Source of the DNA: Paralithodes platypus
Lineage: Eukaryota > Arthropoda > Malacostraca > Decapoda > Lithodidae
Reading direction: 5' to 3'
Length of the DNA stretch: 64,000 nt
Assembly (NCBI GenBank): GCA_032716605.1
Contig: CM064480.1
Coordinates: forward strand, 40,288,791 to 40,352,790
Made by a program: the position numbers and the translations under genes. Each line of letters begins with the position of its first letter. The stretch's first letter is position 1. Shown here piece after piece: positions 43,274 to 54,777 of this stretch. The notes under the pieces were generated by a model. The model made no database searches, had not been told where the DNA came from, and saw only the letters and a list, made by a program, of their open reading frames with translations.

Positions 43274-44192
43274 CGCCTTACGAGCGGGTCCGTAAGGAAT
43301 TTCTACTACCCGTCAAGCGGGGGTTTTACCCTAAATGGCCATGTTTCCGTGCTCTTTTTCATGCATAAACAAGAGCCAGAGCGTAATACAATTATGTATC
43401 CCTGAAAGGGCATTAATTCAGCTTTCCAATGACACCAGAACCATCCTCCTACGACCAGGCGTTCTCTTGCAACGATCGTGCAAGACGAAGGAAAAATCCC
43501 TAAAATACGGTAATTTCTTGACATAATACCCTGTGTAGAGAGGGAGGGAGGGTGGATGTGTGTGGAGTAAACGTCAGTAGGCCCGCTGGACCCGTGGCGA
43601 ACGGTCAGAGCCCGACCTACGCTTCGCCCACCGCTCGTCTCTCTCTCGGAGGCAATATTGCTCCAAAATTGCACACAGACTTAACCCGTGGAGCCCCGGC
43701 TAGTTTTGTAATGTTTGCGCACCAGAACCCGGCCGGTTTTCAAAAAATGGTTTTATTCCAGAAACAATAGCGAATGGGTTAGGAATGAAGGAAAAACCAC
43801 GAAAAACTGCTCAAAAAGCTTAAAAAATGGTCCTACAGAGCCCCCGAAAATGGGTTTTACAAGAGTAAAAAATTGAAGGCAATTATCCCAAAAAAACAGG
43901 TTAATGAGCGCTCGCGCGCGCGCACGTGGACTTTGAGAGTTTTCAACCATCGGCACGGTTGCGTGGGATACGTACACAGTTCCCATACAAATCTGAGCCC
44001 TCTTGAGTGGCTACACCTGAGGTTACGGTCGGCGCAATTAGGGCGACGCGTCAGGCGCGTCTCTGGGGCTGTGCGTTACATACATCGCCGATGCGTCAGA
44101 CGCGTCGCTGGGGCTGTACGGGTTAAGTCGGGCGCTGCCACATAGTCCAGGTTTTTAGATACGGACTTAAGTCGGGCCCCGATAGACAAGGG
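43274..44192. mobile_element. TTAA-target element, family 1, carrying a nested TTAA element
   Basis: Flanked by TTAA at 43270-43273 and 44193-44196. The left end cgccttacgagcgggtc matches the family 1 copy at 29269; the right end, on the complement, is cccttgtctatcgg. Shared interior blocks include tatccctgaaagggca and gccacatagtccag. With the nested 438-bp insert and one TTAA removed it is 477 bp against 480 bp for the other copy. Confidence 0.85.
43685..44122. mobile_element. TTAA-target element, family 3, nested
   Basis: Flanked by TTAA at 43681-43684 and 44123-44126 inside the family 1 element. Ends are cccgtggagccccggc and, on the complement, cccgtacagccccagc. The right subterminal zone has gacgcgtc motifs (44046-44110), also seen at the right end of the large piggyBac (63580-63590). 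Its ends resemble that piggyBac's right terminus (ccctccagccccggggg). No transposase ORF. Confidence 0.82.
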
Positions 44193-44196
44193 TTAA

Positions 44197-44846
44197 CCTA
44201 AGAAGTGCGCATGGGGGGTATGAGACACCACACGCCTGTGCGCACGTATTTGAGCTGTTCCCATCACTAACATCGTTATTTTACCATAAATATCGTTAAT
44301 ACTTATTCATATGCACCTATTTTACCATTAATATGAAGATATTAACCAGTTACAACAATAAAACAAGTGGAAACAGCGTTTGGATGGTCAAAATCGGCGA
44401 TAGAGGCCGGGAGTTACATTACCAAAGGCTGAGGCAGCCTCCCACTCCTCCACTCCTCCCCATGTCTGGAGAGACACTGTTGCGCAATACTCTCTCTCTC
44501 TCTCGCTTTTTCCCACTCTTGGTAACAATGATGACAACGCTCTGCTTGCAACTCGCTAATGTTAGCACGAAAATAGACAACAGAATAAGGGAATAACAGG
44601 GAAAATAGGTTACAACTGAAGGAGGTGGGGAAGGAGGGGATGTAGAGGAGTGATATTTGGCATGGCCAAGGGGCAAAAAAAAAAAAAAAAAAAAGGGTTC
44701 AAGATTTTTTTGAGGTGTTTTAAATGGATTTGTTTAGGCCCAGGATCTTAAGAGTCTTCCCGCAGTCGCCCGGGGAAACTCTTAAGAGTCTTCCCGCACT
44801 TGCCGGGTTAATAGGCTTAGGATATTTACCAAGAAATTTAGGGAAA
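44197..44846. other. non-coding spacer with poly-A and short direct repeat
   Basis: An A run lies at about 44674-44693. A 20-bp direct repeat cttaagagtcttcccgca(g/c)t occurs at about 44748 and 44781, the second copy running into ccgggttaa. An ORF at 44333-44596 has no recognised domain. Confidence 0.5.
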
Positions 44847-45062
44847 TTTTGGTAAAAATAGAAGAGACGCCGGACAGCCTTTTTACTAGTTAATTCTATT
44901 TTTTTGTTTATTTATCTTTGATATACAGTGTTGTTTAATACCGAGGACCGTCGCATTTTAGTATTTTCAACATTAACCTAGGCCTAACCTAACTTAACCT
45001 AACCTAACCGAAAACTAAACTGGGAACATGAGCTGGGTTTAGACCGTCGCGTACCCATAAAC

Positions 45063-45093
<31 letters not shown>

Positions 45094-45302
45094 CACCCAT
45101 AAACAGGGAACGTGAGTTGGGTTTAGACCGTCAGTTAGGTTAGGTTAAGTTAGGTTAGGTTAGGCTAATGTTGAAAATACTAAAATGCGACGGTCCTCTG
45201 TATTAAACAACACTGTATATCAAAGAAAAATAAACAAAAAAAATAGAATTAACTAGTAAAAAGGCTGTCCGGACTCCGGGGTCTCTTCAATTTTTACCAA
45301 TT
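44847..45302. repeat. foldback repeat with 44-bp tandem loop
   Basis: Left arm 44847-45009 and right arm about 45136-45302 are reverse complements. The outer part (aaaattgaagagac.cc.ggacagcct) matches the core of the 39.7 kb palindrome, and the inner ends are CCTAA/TTAGG arrays. The loop is three tandem copies of aaacagggaacgtgagctgg plus gtttagaccgtcgygtaccc. Non-coding. Confidence 0.85.
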
Positions 45303-45417
45303 TTTGTTATTTTAATAGGCCTAGGCCTACCACGAATTTTCCAAGTGCTTATTTAATTGTTTTGTGTTCATTTGCATCAATATAATATAGTGTTTGTAAT
45401 TACAGTAATTAGAAGTC

Positions 45418-46400
45418 TCGGAGAAACCTATTTTCCCCAATTTCGATCGATGTTGAGTCACTCTCCGATAGTGGGGAGGGCTATGATTTGAAGACATTAG
45501 CCTAACCTAACCTATCCTAGTATTATGGGTGGGGGCTGCCGCCCCCACACCCCCGCTGGTTGGGTACTGATCCCTTGGTAAAAAAACAAAAAATTTGGCT
45601 GTCAATAATACGAAGGCGAAAGCAAAGTCGATGAAGTCTACGGTGTTTACTCTGCAATCTTCAGCTTTGATTGTACGTTGATAGGGGCCTAACAGGAAAG
45701 TACCATATTGACAATCTTTTTACGAAAATTACATTTTAGTAGGCTAGCATACTTTTTTATTAGGTTTTGCCGAGGGTTAAAACAAATTTTCATATGATGA
45801 TTAGAGCATATAGATTCCATATTTATCTTCAAATATATCAACAAAATTTGTGGTATTAAAAATAACATTGAACCAAATTTAGTTAGGCCTAGGCCTATTT
45901 CAGAAAATATTTATTTATATAGGCCTAGGCCCTAGCCTACCACAATTTTTCCCTGTGTCTTTATATTTTTATTTTGTTTATTTGCATCAATAGGGCCTAT
46001 ATAGTTTTTGTCATTAGGCTAATTAGAATCTCGGAAAAACCTATTTTCCCCATTTTCGATCGATGTTGAGACTCTCCCCCTGATAGTGGGGAGGGCTATG
46101 ATTGAAGACATTAGCCTAACCTAACATCATTACCTAACCTATCCTAGTATTATGGGTGGGGGCTGCTGCCCCCACACCCCCGCTGGTTGTGTATTAATCC
46201 TTTAGTAAAAAAGCAAAAAAAAATGGCTGTCGATAATACGAAGGCGAAAGAAAAGTCGATGAAGTCTACGGTGTTTACTTTGCAATCTTCAGCTTTGATT
46301 GTACTGTACTGTACTTTGATAACAGGAAAGTACCGTATTGACAACCTTTTTACGAAAATTACATTTTAGTAGCATACTTTTATATTAGGTTTTCCGAGGG
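45418..46400. repeat. tandem segmental duplication, ~600-bp period
   Basis: Two similar copies, 45418-45790 and 46030-46400: tctcggagaaacctattttc, the gggtgggggctgcygccccc hairpin, then acgaaggcgaaagmaaagtc and gtaccrtattgacaa. A part of the second copy continues after the piggyBac element at 63843-63930, and a third tract follows at 63931-64000. A short conserved frame (KSTVFTLQSSAL) lacks an ATG in the first copy, so I do not call a gene. Confidence 0.8.
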
Positions 46401-46597
46401 TTAACCCCTCCACCCCGGAAGGGCTCTTGAACGCCCATAACAAACTCGGCCCGCGCAACCCGGAAGGGCTCTTGAACGCCCATTGCTTGCGTGAGTGCTT
46501 TCGAATGCCGCTCGTATATTTTTGGTGTCGTGGGAGGGTAGGTGGTGCCACCAGGCGTAAACTACGCCACAGCAACAGTATCTACCCCGACGCCATC

Positions 46598-49467
46598 ATG
46601 GACAGTACGCCAAATAGTGATTCCGCTGTGTCCGATACCGTGCTTCCTACGACGCCCTTGCTAGTTCGTCGCGCCTTACCCCGACGCCATCGCCTAAATG
46701 TGTTATCTCCCGGAGGTATTGAGACGACATTGAGACTATATGAGCGTGCTGATGCCAAGTATATTGTTGATGATATAGTCAGTGACGACTCCAGTAATTA
46801 TAAGTCGAGTGATTATGGCCATGAGAGTGAGAAAGAAGAGCAATTCCTGGGATTTGCGAGAGAACATGACAGTGATGAGAGTGATGAAGGTGATGTACCA
46901 GTTGTTGAGGAAGCTGGTTTACCTAAAGACAGTGAACTTGAGAGAGTGAGTGAGTGGGAGAGTTCAAGGTCACTCACCAAATTTCGCATAAGTGACACGA
47001 TGCCAAACCCTTCCCCAGGTAAATCGCCTTTCAAGCTACACTTGTATAAGCAGAAAATACTTGAAAAGGCGGCCGCGGCAGCTAGGGAACAAGCAAAAAT
47101 ACTTGGTGAGGATGAGGCTGTGAGTGAGGGTCAGCGTGGTGACCCTTCTCGTCCGCCATTGTCTCCCTTATCTACCCACGCCACCCAAGATGACCCGGAT
47201 GCCCCGCATTCTTCCCCACCACCCCCACCACTGGCAAGGGTTGAGGACCCCCCACTTTCGGCCTATTTGCCTCCTAGGTCCCCCGACAGGAGACATACTG
47301 CTGCCGAAAAGGGGAAAGGCAGGAAATATACCAAAAAAATTAAGAAAAGTAAGAGAATTTTGTTCGAGGCTCCCACGGCGTCCACCCCTGCCGGCCCCAG
47401 CCATACGTCCCTGCAACTTTCCCCACGGTCCTCCCCACCTCTCCCGCCTTCAACATGTCTTCCTGAAGAAGTCTTTGAGCTCGCATCACCAATACCTGGG
47501 CCTAGTGACAGTGAAACATTGCTTTCTGTCACTCGTCGCAGGCCAAGGAGCCCAGGACCTCGGGGGGACACAGCCTCACCTGCCACTCCTTCCCCACCTT
47601 GCCCACCCGCACGCCGCCCACGCATCACTGGTTCCCCGCCAGATTATGTGGGGGCCACTGATGATGAAGGGCACCTCTCTGAAGACTCTGGCCATGATTA
47701 CATAGGTCCACCGTCAGGGCAAGATGACCACTCTGACGATGACTATATGGACATCGACGACCCTCGACCCATCCGCTTGGCCCGGCGTCGTGCTGCCCGT
47801 CGTGCTGGCCGACGCCCTCGCCGCCCTAGGGCGCGCGCCTCCCGAGTTGGCCGTGGGCGTGCTGGGCCACCAGCTGGAGCTCCTCGTCAGCGTAGACAAG
47901 ACCCATTCTACGTTTTTCAGTGGCAAGACGTAGTTGATGGGGATGGATACAACCCTGATGTGCCAGCTTTTGATGAGGTACTGGAGGGTTCAGGCATTAC
48001 CCCCAATTTTCCTGCAGGCCCCAATGCTCCACCACACGAACTATTTGAGGCCTTCTTTGATGAGGAGGTGGTAGGCTATGTTGTCAAAGAGACAAATAAG
48101 CAGCACCAATTCCAGGTCCACTTTTTGGGCAAGGTGACCAAGGGCCACATGAGGCAGTGGACCCCAGTGACTCATAAAGAGTTCATGGTGTTCCTGGCAC
48201 TCACCATGCTAATGCCTCATGTCAAGAAGCATAGGTTGCCTGACTATTGGATCACCAATGATCTGATATCCACCCCTGCCTTCGGGAAATATATGTCTCG
48301 CGACCGGTACCTTGATATCCTCGCAGCGCTCCATCTTGTCACCAACCCCGACGTCCACCTCGGTGACAAGCTGTGGAAGATTAGGACGTTGTACGAGATG
48401 ATGCGAGAACGCTTCACCTCCTACTTCAAGCCCTTCCGCAAGGTCGTCATTGACGAGTCTCTTGTGCTGTTCCGGGGAAAACTCAGCTTCCGGCAGTACA
48501 TCCCCTCAAAAAGACATCGCTTTGGCATAAAATTCTTTGTGCTGTGCGACTGCCAAACTGGCTATGTCCTGGACTTCCTGGTCTACAGCGGGAAGGAAGG
48601 GGACTTGCTTGTGGACCCCCTCATTGGCTTTGGCGGAGCAGTGGTGCAAGCCATGATGGACCGCTACTTTCATAAGAATCACGTCCTCTACACGGACAAT
48701 TATTACACGTCCCCCACTCTCTCACAGTACCTGCATGAGCTCAACACGGGGACTGTAGGCACAGTACTAGGGAAAAGGAAGGGCATGCCACCTTTCCCTC
48801 CAAAGACCAAAAAAGGTGATGTGTTCAAGAAGAAGTCGGGGCCCATTCTGGCTATCCACTGGCACGACCAGCGGAAGGTCAACCTCCTGACCACCATCCA
48901 CAAGGGGGAAATGGTGGAGACTGGCAAGGTGGATCGCCGCACCCAGGCCAGGGTGACCAAGCCCGATGCTGTCCTGGACTACAACATCAACATGAGGCTG
49001 GTGGACAAGTCCGACATGCAGATAGGCTTCATTGACTGCCTGCGTACCTCGTGCAGATGGTACAAAAAGTTCTTTCTGCATATGGTGGACATGTCAGTTC
49101 TGAATGCCTACAATATACAAGCTTCGGAATGTGAACACACCCATGAAGTTCAATAGCCTGCGGAGGTTCCAAAAGCAGGTGTTGACGGAGCTCCTGGAGA
49201 AGTATGCTACGCCACAGAGGGCAGTGGCACATCCTGGGCCCGCCGTTATTGACCGCTTGCAGTGTGCTCAATACTTGATTAGGCACAGGCTTGGTTCCCT
49301 GCCTCAGAATGAATCAGGAAGAACGCAGCAGAAGCGGTGCCATGTCTGCTACAACAGCAGGGTGAGGCCGAGGTCAGGTAAAAAGTCAACCATGGAGTGT
49401 GTGGAGTGCAAGGTGGCACTGTGCTTTAGAGTGCTTCTTTGATTACCACTCCAAGCTGGAGTTCTAA
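46598..49467 (+). CDS. piggyBac-family transposase (C-terminus frameshifted)
   Basis: A DDD cut-and-paste transposase that excises and inserts at TTAA. I use the ATG at 46598; the frame is open back to 46427, but that part overlaps the terminal and subterminal repeats. Residues 1-430 are acidic, Ser/Pro-rich and probably disordered, followed by an Arg-rich tract (about 390-425, NLS-like). The piggyBac core follows (WQDVVDGDGY onward). Catalytic Asp candidates are D619 (VVIDESLVLFRGK), D700 (VLYTDNYYTS) and D803 or D806 (RLVDKSDMQ). A first stop is met at 49156. Sequence continuing in the next frame (YKLRNVNTPMKF to about 49430) carries CHVC and CVEC, then a second frame change gives CFFDYHSKLEF, stop 49465-49467. 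These make the cross-brace zinc finger usual at piggyBac C-termini. Two small indels (about 49118 and 49427) therefore truncate the finger; they may be assembly errors or recent mutations. Confidence 0.92.
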
Positions 49468-49736
49468 TAATCATACTGAAATTGCCAAATAAAATGACAA
49501 TATGTACACTATAATTATATATAGGCAAAATGTGGAAGAAAACCAATTTATTGTAATACAAAAGTCATGTATTATGATAAAATTGATACAAATACAATTA
49601 CACCATAATAATATGTGAAAGTGACACATATGTATATACCAAGTGACATTCATATGATTAGAACCTATAGAAATATATAAATCAGTGAAAAGACACAATA
49701 AATTGTATATAAAACGTTTACAAATCATATAAGTAA
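49468..49736 (+). other. piggyBac 3' non-coding region
   Basis: AT-rich, with an aataaa at 49488-49493 that could serve as the transposase polyadenylation signal. No ORF belongs here. Confidence 0.55.
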
Positions 49737-50176
49737 GTGAAAGTGACACAAGACCTAATATTGATGGCCAAAGTATAATAAACACCTGTGATAACGAATA
49801 ATCAGTGCCTAATACAACAATAACCTACCTCAATTACTAATAAAATGTACGGTATCGAGTGAAAATGAGCATTATCAGTGACAGTGACACTCTAAAGCAT
49901 ATTTGTCAAAGTGAAAGTGACACAAGACCTAATATTTGATGGCCAAAGTATAATAAACACCTGTGATAACGAATAATCAGTGCCTAATACAACAATAACC
50001 TACCTCAATTACTAATAAAATGTACGGTATCGAGTGAAAATGAGCATTATCAGTGACAGTGACACTCTCTAAAGCATATTTGTCAAAGTGAAAGTGACAC
50101 AAGACCTAATATTTGATGGCCAAAGTATAATAAACACCTGTGATAACGAATAATAAGTGCCTAATACAACAATAAC
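49737..50176 (+). repeat. ~176-bp tandem repeats in the piggyBac 3' region
   Basis: Units begin gtgaaagtgacacaagacct at 49737, 49911 and 50088. The third is cut by the retrotransposon at 50176 and resumes at 63363 (ctacctcaattactaataaa). The other units preserve the intact target (ataac at 49820-49824 and 49995-49999). Confidence 0.9.
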
Positions 50177-53100
50177 TGTTATGCCCTGTTTTTCTACAGG
50201 TTTAACTTGTGTAATGTGAGTTCTGAATGACTGGGTATATAAGGCTGCATGCACAATACAAGGTATGAGGAATAGAGAACACAAAATAAACACACGGTAA
50301 CACGACACAAGTTCACGTTTATTGACGTAAATAAATAAAGAGTATAGAAAGATAGTAATTCTCGCACAAAACAAATAATAGAAGGGAACTGCTAGCATTA
50401 GCGGATCTGGATGGAGCCTAGTCTCCCACTTTCAACGTTCAGGTATATTCTTCTGATCACGGGTTTAATTAGCAAGTTTATATTTTACTGGAAGACCTCA
50501 ATATATTCGTATAATTCGATGTCACTGAGTTGACCTCTTACTGGCTGGTCGCGTGCCCAAGTAGCAGCTCACAGTTAGGGTTAGACACGCGTATATTGTA
50601 GAACACGGAATCTCTAGTAACCTCATGGGGGTACTGATTTAAGTTTTATATTCTTATGGCAGAAATACGTAGAACACAAATCAGTGGGCGAACGTTAGAT
50701 ATCACTAGAGTTTTAATATCTGAATAAGGTAATTACGAGAGTCAAGGTCGCCTGTTAATTAAAGAGCACTGATCGCTTAGTACGTCCCAAATGGAATGGT
50801 TAAATATGAATTACACTGGGCAAGGTTTTAGCCACTTTATAGAAAGTTAATAAGTGAGTATCAAGCTAGTACTATAATACTTAGTACTAGCAACATGAAT
50901 CTTGAATAGTATTGGTAGATCTGGTCCTGGTTATCTTGCTTCCGGTGATGTTGGGGGCTAACGACTGGTTCCTCGGCCGTCCAGATGGTCCAAAATGTAG
51001 GAAGTTCTCAAGTCGGATCTCTTGACGATCGTTGCTGGCTACACACTTATATACCCACGAATTTGTGTGAAGGTTATAAGGTGCACGTTAGGACTTGTAC
51101 ATGGACAGATGCTTCTATCAGTCTTCTCTGCCACGGAGTCTGCCGGATCTGGAATCTCACTCCGGAACAACACGAGGGCAGAGCTAGAGGTAAACTGCAG
51201 GGTAGTGACCACTGGTTGGTGTCTAGCTTTCAACTGATTTGACTGGGGGCGGGAGCTAGATTTATAGGCTCGGTTCTGGGCCCTGTAGACAGTAGGGATC
51301 TCGAGTCTTATGGACTTATTTGAGCTCTCAATAGATATGGGGACTAGGTAAGATGGTATTTACTGTTGTGGCACATGGCTATAGGAAGCCTTTATATTTT
51401 CATATAACTGAGCCTTAGTAAGAGGTACTATTTTGGCTATACTGGAAGTATTTAGGGGAGAGAGACTGGATCTACTTTGCGAGGAGGATGGGGACAGCTG
51501 TGATAGGAGCGTCTCTCTAGATTGTTCAATCTTCATTCTATGGTATAGCTGAGGTGCTAATTTAGTGATCAGAGCATGCAAGAAAGGTAAATGGTTTATT
51601 GTGAGTTAATAGAGGTTAGTAAAGGTGTTAGTCAGGCATGGTTAGTTCATTGATAGGAAGAATTCCTGTGCTACCTGGCAATGACTCGGAAGTCAAAACA
51701 GGGGCCAGGTATACCTCCGCGGGGGTGGGGGTCTCCCTCCTCGGGTGGGCAAAAAGGGGGAGCTGGGCGCCCTCTCTCTGTGATAGTCGTCCGGCGGCTG
51801 TGGCTAGGGGCTTGCCATATCACCAGTGTTTGTAATAACCCTCTGTGTATGAGACAGATGTGGGTGTCCTTAATACCAAAACCGAAGGTGCCTTAGCTAG
51901 CTGGTTTTACTCGGCTGGTTGTTAATTGTAGGGTTTGCTGGATGTGGTGGAGACTGGGTTGCTAACTCTGCCACATTTATCTGGAAGTATGGCAATAGAA
52001 GTTAGTTATTGGCGAGGCGGCTAGCCTCGCACCGACGACCATTGGGTGCAGGGTTGTGAATGGGTTGTAAGAGAATAGATGGCATGCAAGGGGCTAGTAA
52101 AGTTATAATGTTGTTCTGGCCTACTAAGTGAAGGTAGGCTGGATAGGAGTATATATATAAAAGGTTGGAGAGCGTTAGCAACGGACAATTCAAGGATCTT
52201 CAAGAGGTATGAGAGAGAGGCTAGGTCGGACAAGAGTCAAGAAGAGCGGGTGTCTTAATGAGAGGGGGGGGAGAGTTCAAGGGCTACAGGGAAATTTTGC
52301 CCCTAAGGTCCCTGGGCGTGGGGGTGGCATTAGGCTACAATTGATATGGAAGTTTGAAAAGGCAGTAGAATACGTTAGCCAAATGCTACCGGGGAATGCA
52401 ACTATGGGGTGGTATATGAGTCTGGAAAAGATAGAGTTATGTGATCAGTCCGAGGGTTATGGATACTATTAGTTGGCCCTGGGAACTGCGTTTTCTATTA
52501 AATATAAATATACCAACAACAGCGGCAGTTCGTACGGGTACTTAGTTATTGTTTCGGGGTACTTATGACAGATACTGGTAACCAGGTTATCTTATACAAT
52601 CTCTGGTTGGGGTAAGATGTAAGACACGAAGTAAATTGGCGTAGTGTGGACTGTGGATACGAAGGAGGCAAGGGGAAGACGTATGACAATTGTGGAAAGT
52701 AAATGGAAAAAGGTGAACACAATGGCGGATAAAAATACTTAACCTAAGGATTGCATACATCGATGAACGATGACATTATAGTCGTCGTCCTAATAAGGTG
52801 ATGAAACCTGGTTGATCTGTACTTGGCACAATACGACACAAGGACAGTGCCGCTATGTCGTATCAATGCTGGTGGCAGTTAATATTATAGACTTAGTTAC
52901 TAGAGGAACAATGCAAGGGGCGACTGAGCACGGGTTACATATATCTATACTCGTCATGGAAAATTATATACGAGGTCTAGGGACAAGCGTGGGTGTTTTA
53001 ACTTCTAAGATATATAACATCTACTTCTCGGATGTAAGAACATACATAGATATAATTATGGCTGTCTGATGTGTTGGCATTGGCTCAACGTCGGGACAGG

Positions 53101-53381
53101 GCATGGGTGTTTTTAATATGAATGTATATTCCTGTTCATCATCTTTGTAGTTAGGAGTGTAGGACACGAGGGGGTTAGTGTACGTGAGGTGTGGAAAATG
53201 GTCAGTTTAGAAAAGGTAAATGGGTGCAGCTTGGAGCTGCTTAGCCCCGCGGGCTTGGGCCTGTCTGAAATGGCTGGCTCAGTCAGCTGGTCCTTTCGTT
53301 CTGTGGACCTTTCCTTTGGGTGTTTCTGTGTGGTGTTCGCTCGTGGCTTCTGTGGTGGGCTTCTTGTTCTGGGGCATTTTA
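50177..53381 (-). repeat. 3' LTR of the complete gypsy element
   Basis: In element orientation it begins taaaatgcccc at 53381 and ends gggcataaca at 50177. It is 3205 bp, long for a gypsy LTR. The polyadenylation motif AATAAA falls near its 3' end at the position equivalent to 60307-60312. Confidence 0.93.
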
Positions 53382-53396
53382 CTTCCCTCTCCTTCA
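53382..53396 (-). promoter_or_regulatory. polypurine tract
   Basis: In element orientation, aatgaaggagagggaag lies immediately before the 3' LTR. It is the expected plus-strand DNA primer. Confidence 0.75.
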
Positions 53397-54777
53397 TTAT
53401 AGGCTCGTCCTCGAGCCTCAAGGGTGAAGTAAAAAGAAGCATAGTGATGATGGGTCATTTTCAGGGTATTTAGAAAATTCCACCAAACACGAGAGCGACG
53501 GTCAGGTTTCTTTTGCAGGTCAATGTATACCTGTAAGAATGTGTCCTCTGTGTTGTGGCGGGCGGCTGCCCGGGCTTGGTGTGGGTGTGGTACACGGGCC
53601 AAGTGTCCAGTGGGGGTTTTTTACTTTAACCTTTCGTATAAATGGTTTGTAGCTTTCCCCCGTGGGGGTCGGAGTGAGGTGTGTGGGATTGACAGGAAGT
53701 CTGTTTAGTGTGGTGAATGGGTTACTAACCGAAAGGGGATTCACGCGTGACAACAGAGCTGGGGATGAAGGGGGAATGTGAGTCTGGGTTTTATTTGGTT
53801 TTCTTGGGCGGTGTTGTAGGTTGGGAATATATAGTGAGGCAATGCGCAAGATCGGTTTAGGTAAGGTGGGTGAAGGAGGTGTGTGGGAAGGAGGGGGTGT
53901 GTGTTGTGTGGCTTGGGTCCTTAGTGTCAGAACGGGGTGTTATTTTTGTATCGCTGTCTTTAAATCTGATGGGTCTGTTGATTATTCTACCTCTGGCGGT
54001 CCTGGTGGGAAGGTAGATGTTTGTCGTGGGACTTGAGTCGCTCGACGATGTTTTATAGTGAGGGGAAGCACGTTTTATAGGTAAATGACATGTGGGGGTT
54101 TTCTCGGGGGTGACTTTGTGGGGGGGGGGGGGGGGGTGGGGGTTCGGTGAGATGAGGAGGTTGGTTGGTGTGTGGGTGGGGTGGTGGGGATCGTGGAGGG
54201 GAAAGGGGCGGATGCGGGGGGGGCTAGACGGGTGGGTAAGGAGTGTAGATTTAAGTTGGAGGGTTGGGGTAGGGGCGTGTGTGGGGTGTGTTGTTTGATG
54301 AGGTTGGTGATTTGCTGGTGATTATTCGTCTTCTTTCCCTTTGTGGGGGAGAATTCGACGAAGAAGAAGAAGAGGGGGAGGAGGGTAGTGGTCTGGCAGC
54401 CCTACGGAACTTGGTTAGTAGGGTGTGTTTTCTGGAGGTTTTAAACGATGTTTGTCGTGGGCGTAAGTTGTAGCGTGAGGTTACTGAGGTAGATTGTGTG
54501 GTGCGGTTGGGTGTGTACTTGGTTTGGGGTGGGGGTGGTGGTTTTCTCACTGTGGTGCCTGGTGGAGGTATGTCAGGGCTAGACGGGAGGGTTTCTGTTG
54601 TGGTCGGGGTTGTGGGTGGAGGTTTTTGTACTTGGATAAGTTGGGGAGGAACTTGACTATCAGAAGTGAAGGAAGGTGTCATGGTGGAAGAGGGTGTGAT
54701 ATTGGGGGCTTGGGGTTTGTGGAGGTTAGTTTGGGGGGTATGTTGAGAAAAGATTTGTCGGTTCAGTGCTGGAGGGC
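53397..54777 (-). other. 3' end of gypsy interior, Pro-rich, degenerate
   Basis: Follows the integrase. The frame 54682-54251 is Pro/Thr/Ser-rich and contains SRYNLRPRQ, a motif often seen at the end of gypsy pol. Other short frames (53849-53520) have no recognised domain, and no envelope-like signal peptide or transmembrane ORF was found. Long G runs on the plus strand (54120-54137) may have caused indels. Confidence 0.55.

Noticed and set aside
43306..43674. 122-codon minus ORF with partial similarity to 29394-29654
   Set aside because: Both lie in family 1 TTAA elements; similarity is at the DNA level and no domain is recognised.
46187..46369. 60-codon ORF in the duplicated tract
   Set aside because: The sister copy at 45.6 kb lacks the ATG, and there is no recognised domain.
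51360..51581. 73-codon ORF shared by all LTRs (also 21409, 28781, 32050, 61349)
   Set aside because: Conservation equals LTR identity; no evidence of translation or domain.
52209..52472. 87-codon ORF recurring in several LTR copies (also 32899 and, broken, near 28150)
   Set aside because: It recurs only because the LTRs are nearly identical; one copy is frameshifted and no domain is seen.
53397..54777. Envelope gene in the gypsy element
   Set aside because: No signal peptide, transmembrane segment or cysteine pattern; only Pro-rich broken frames.
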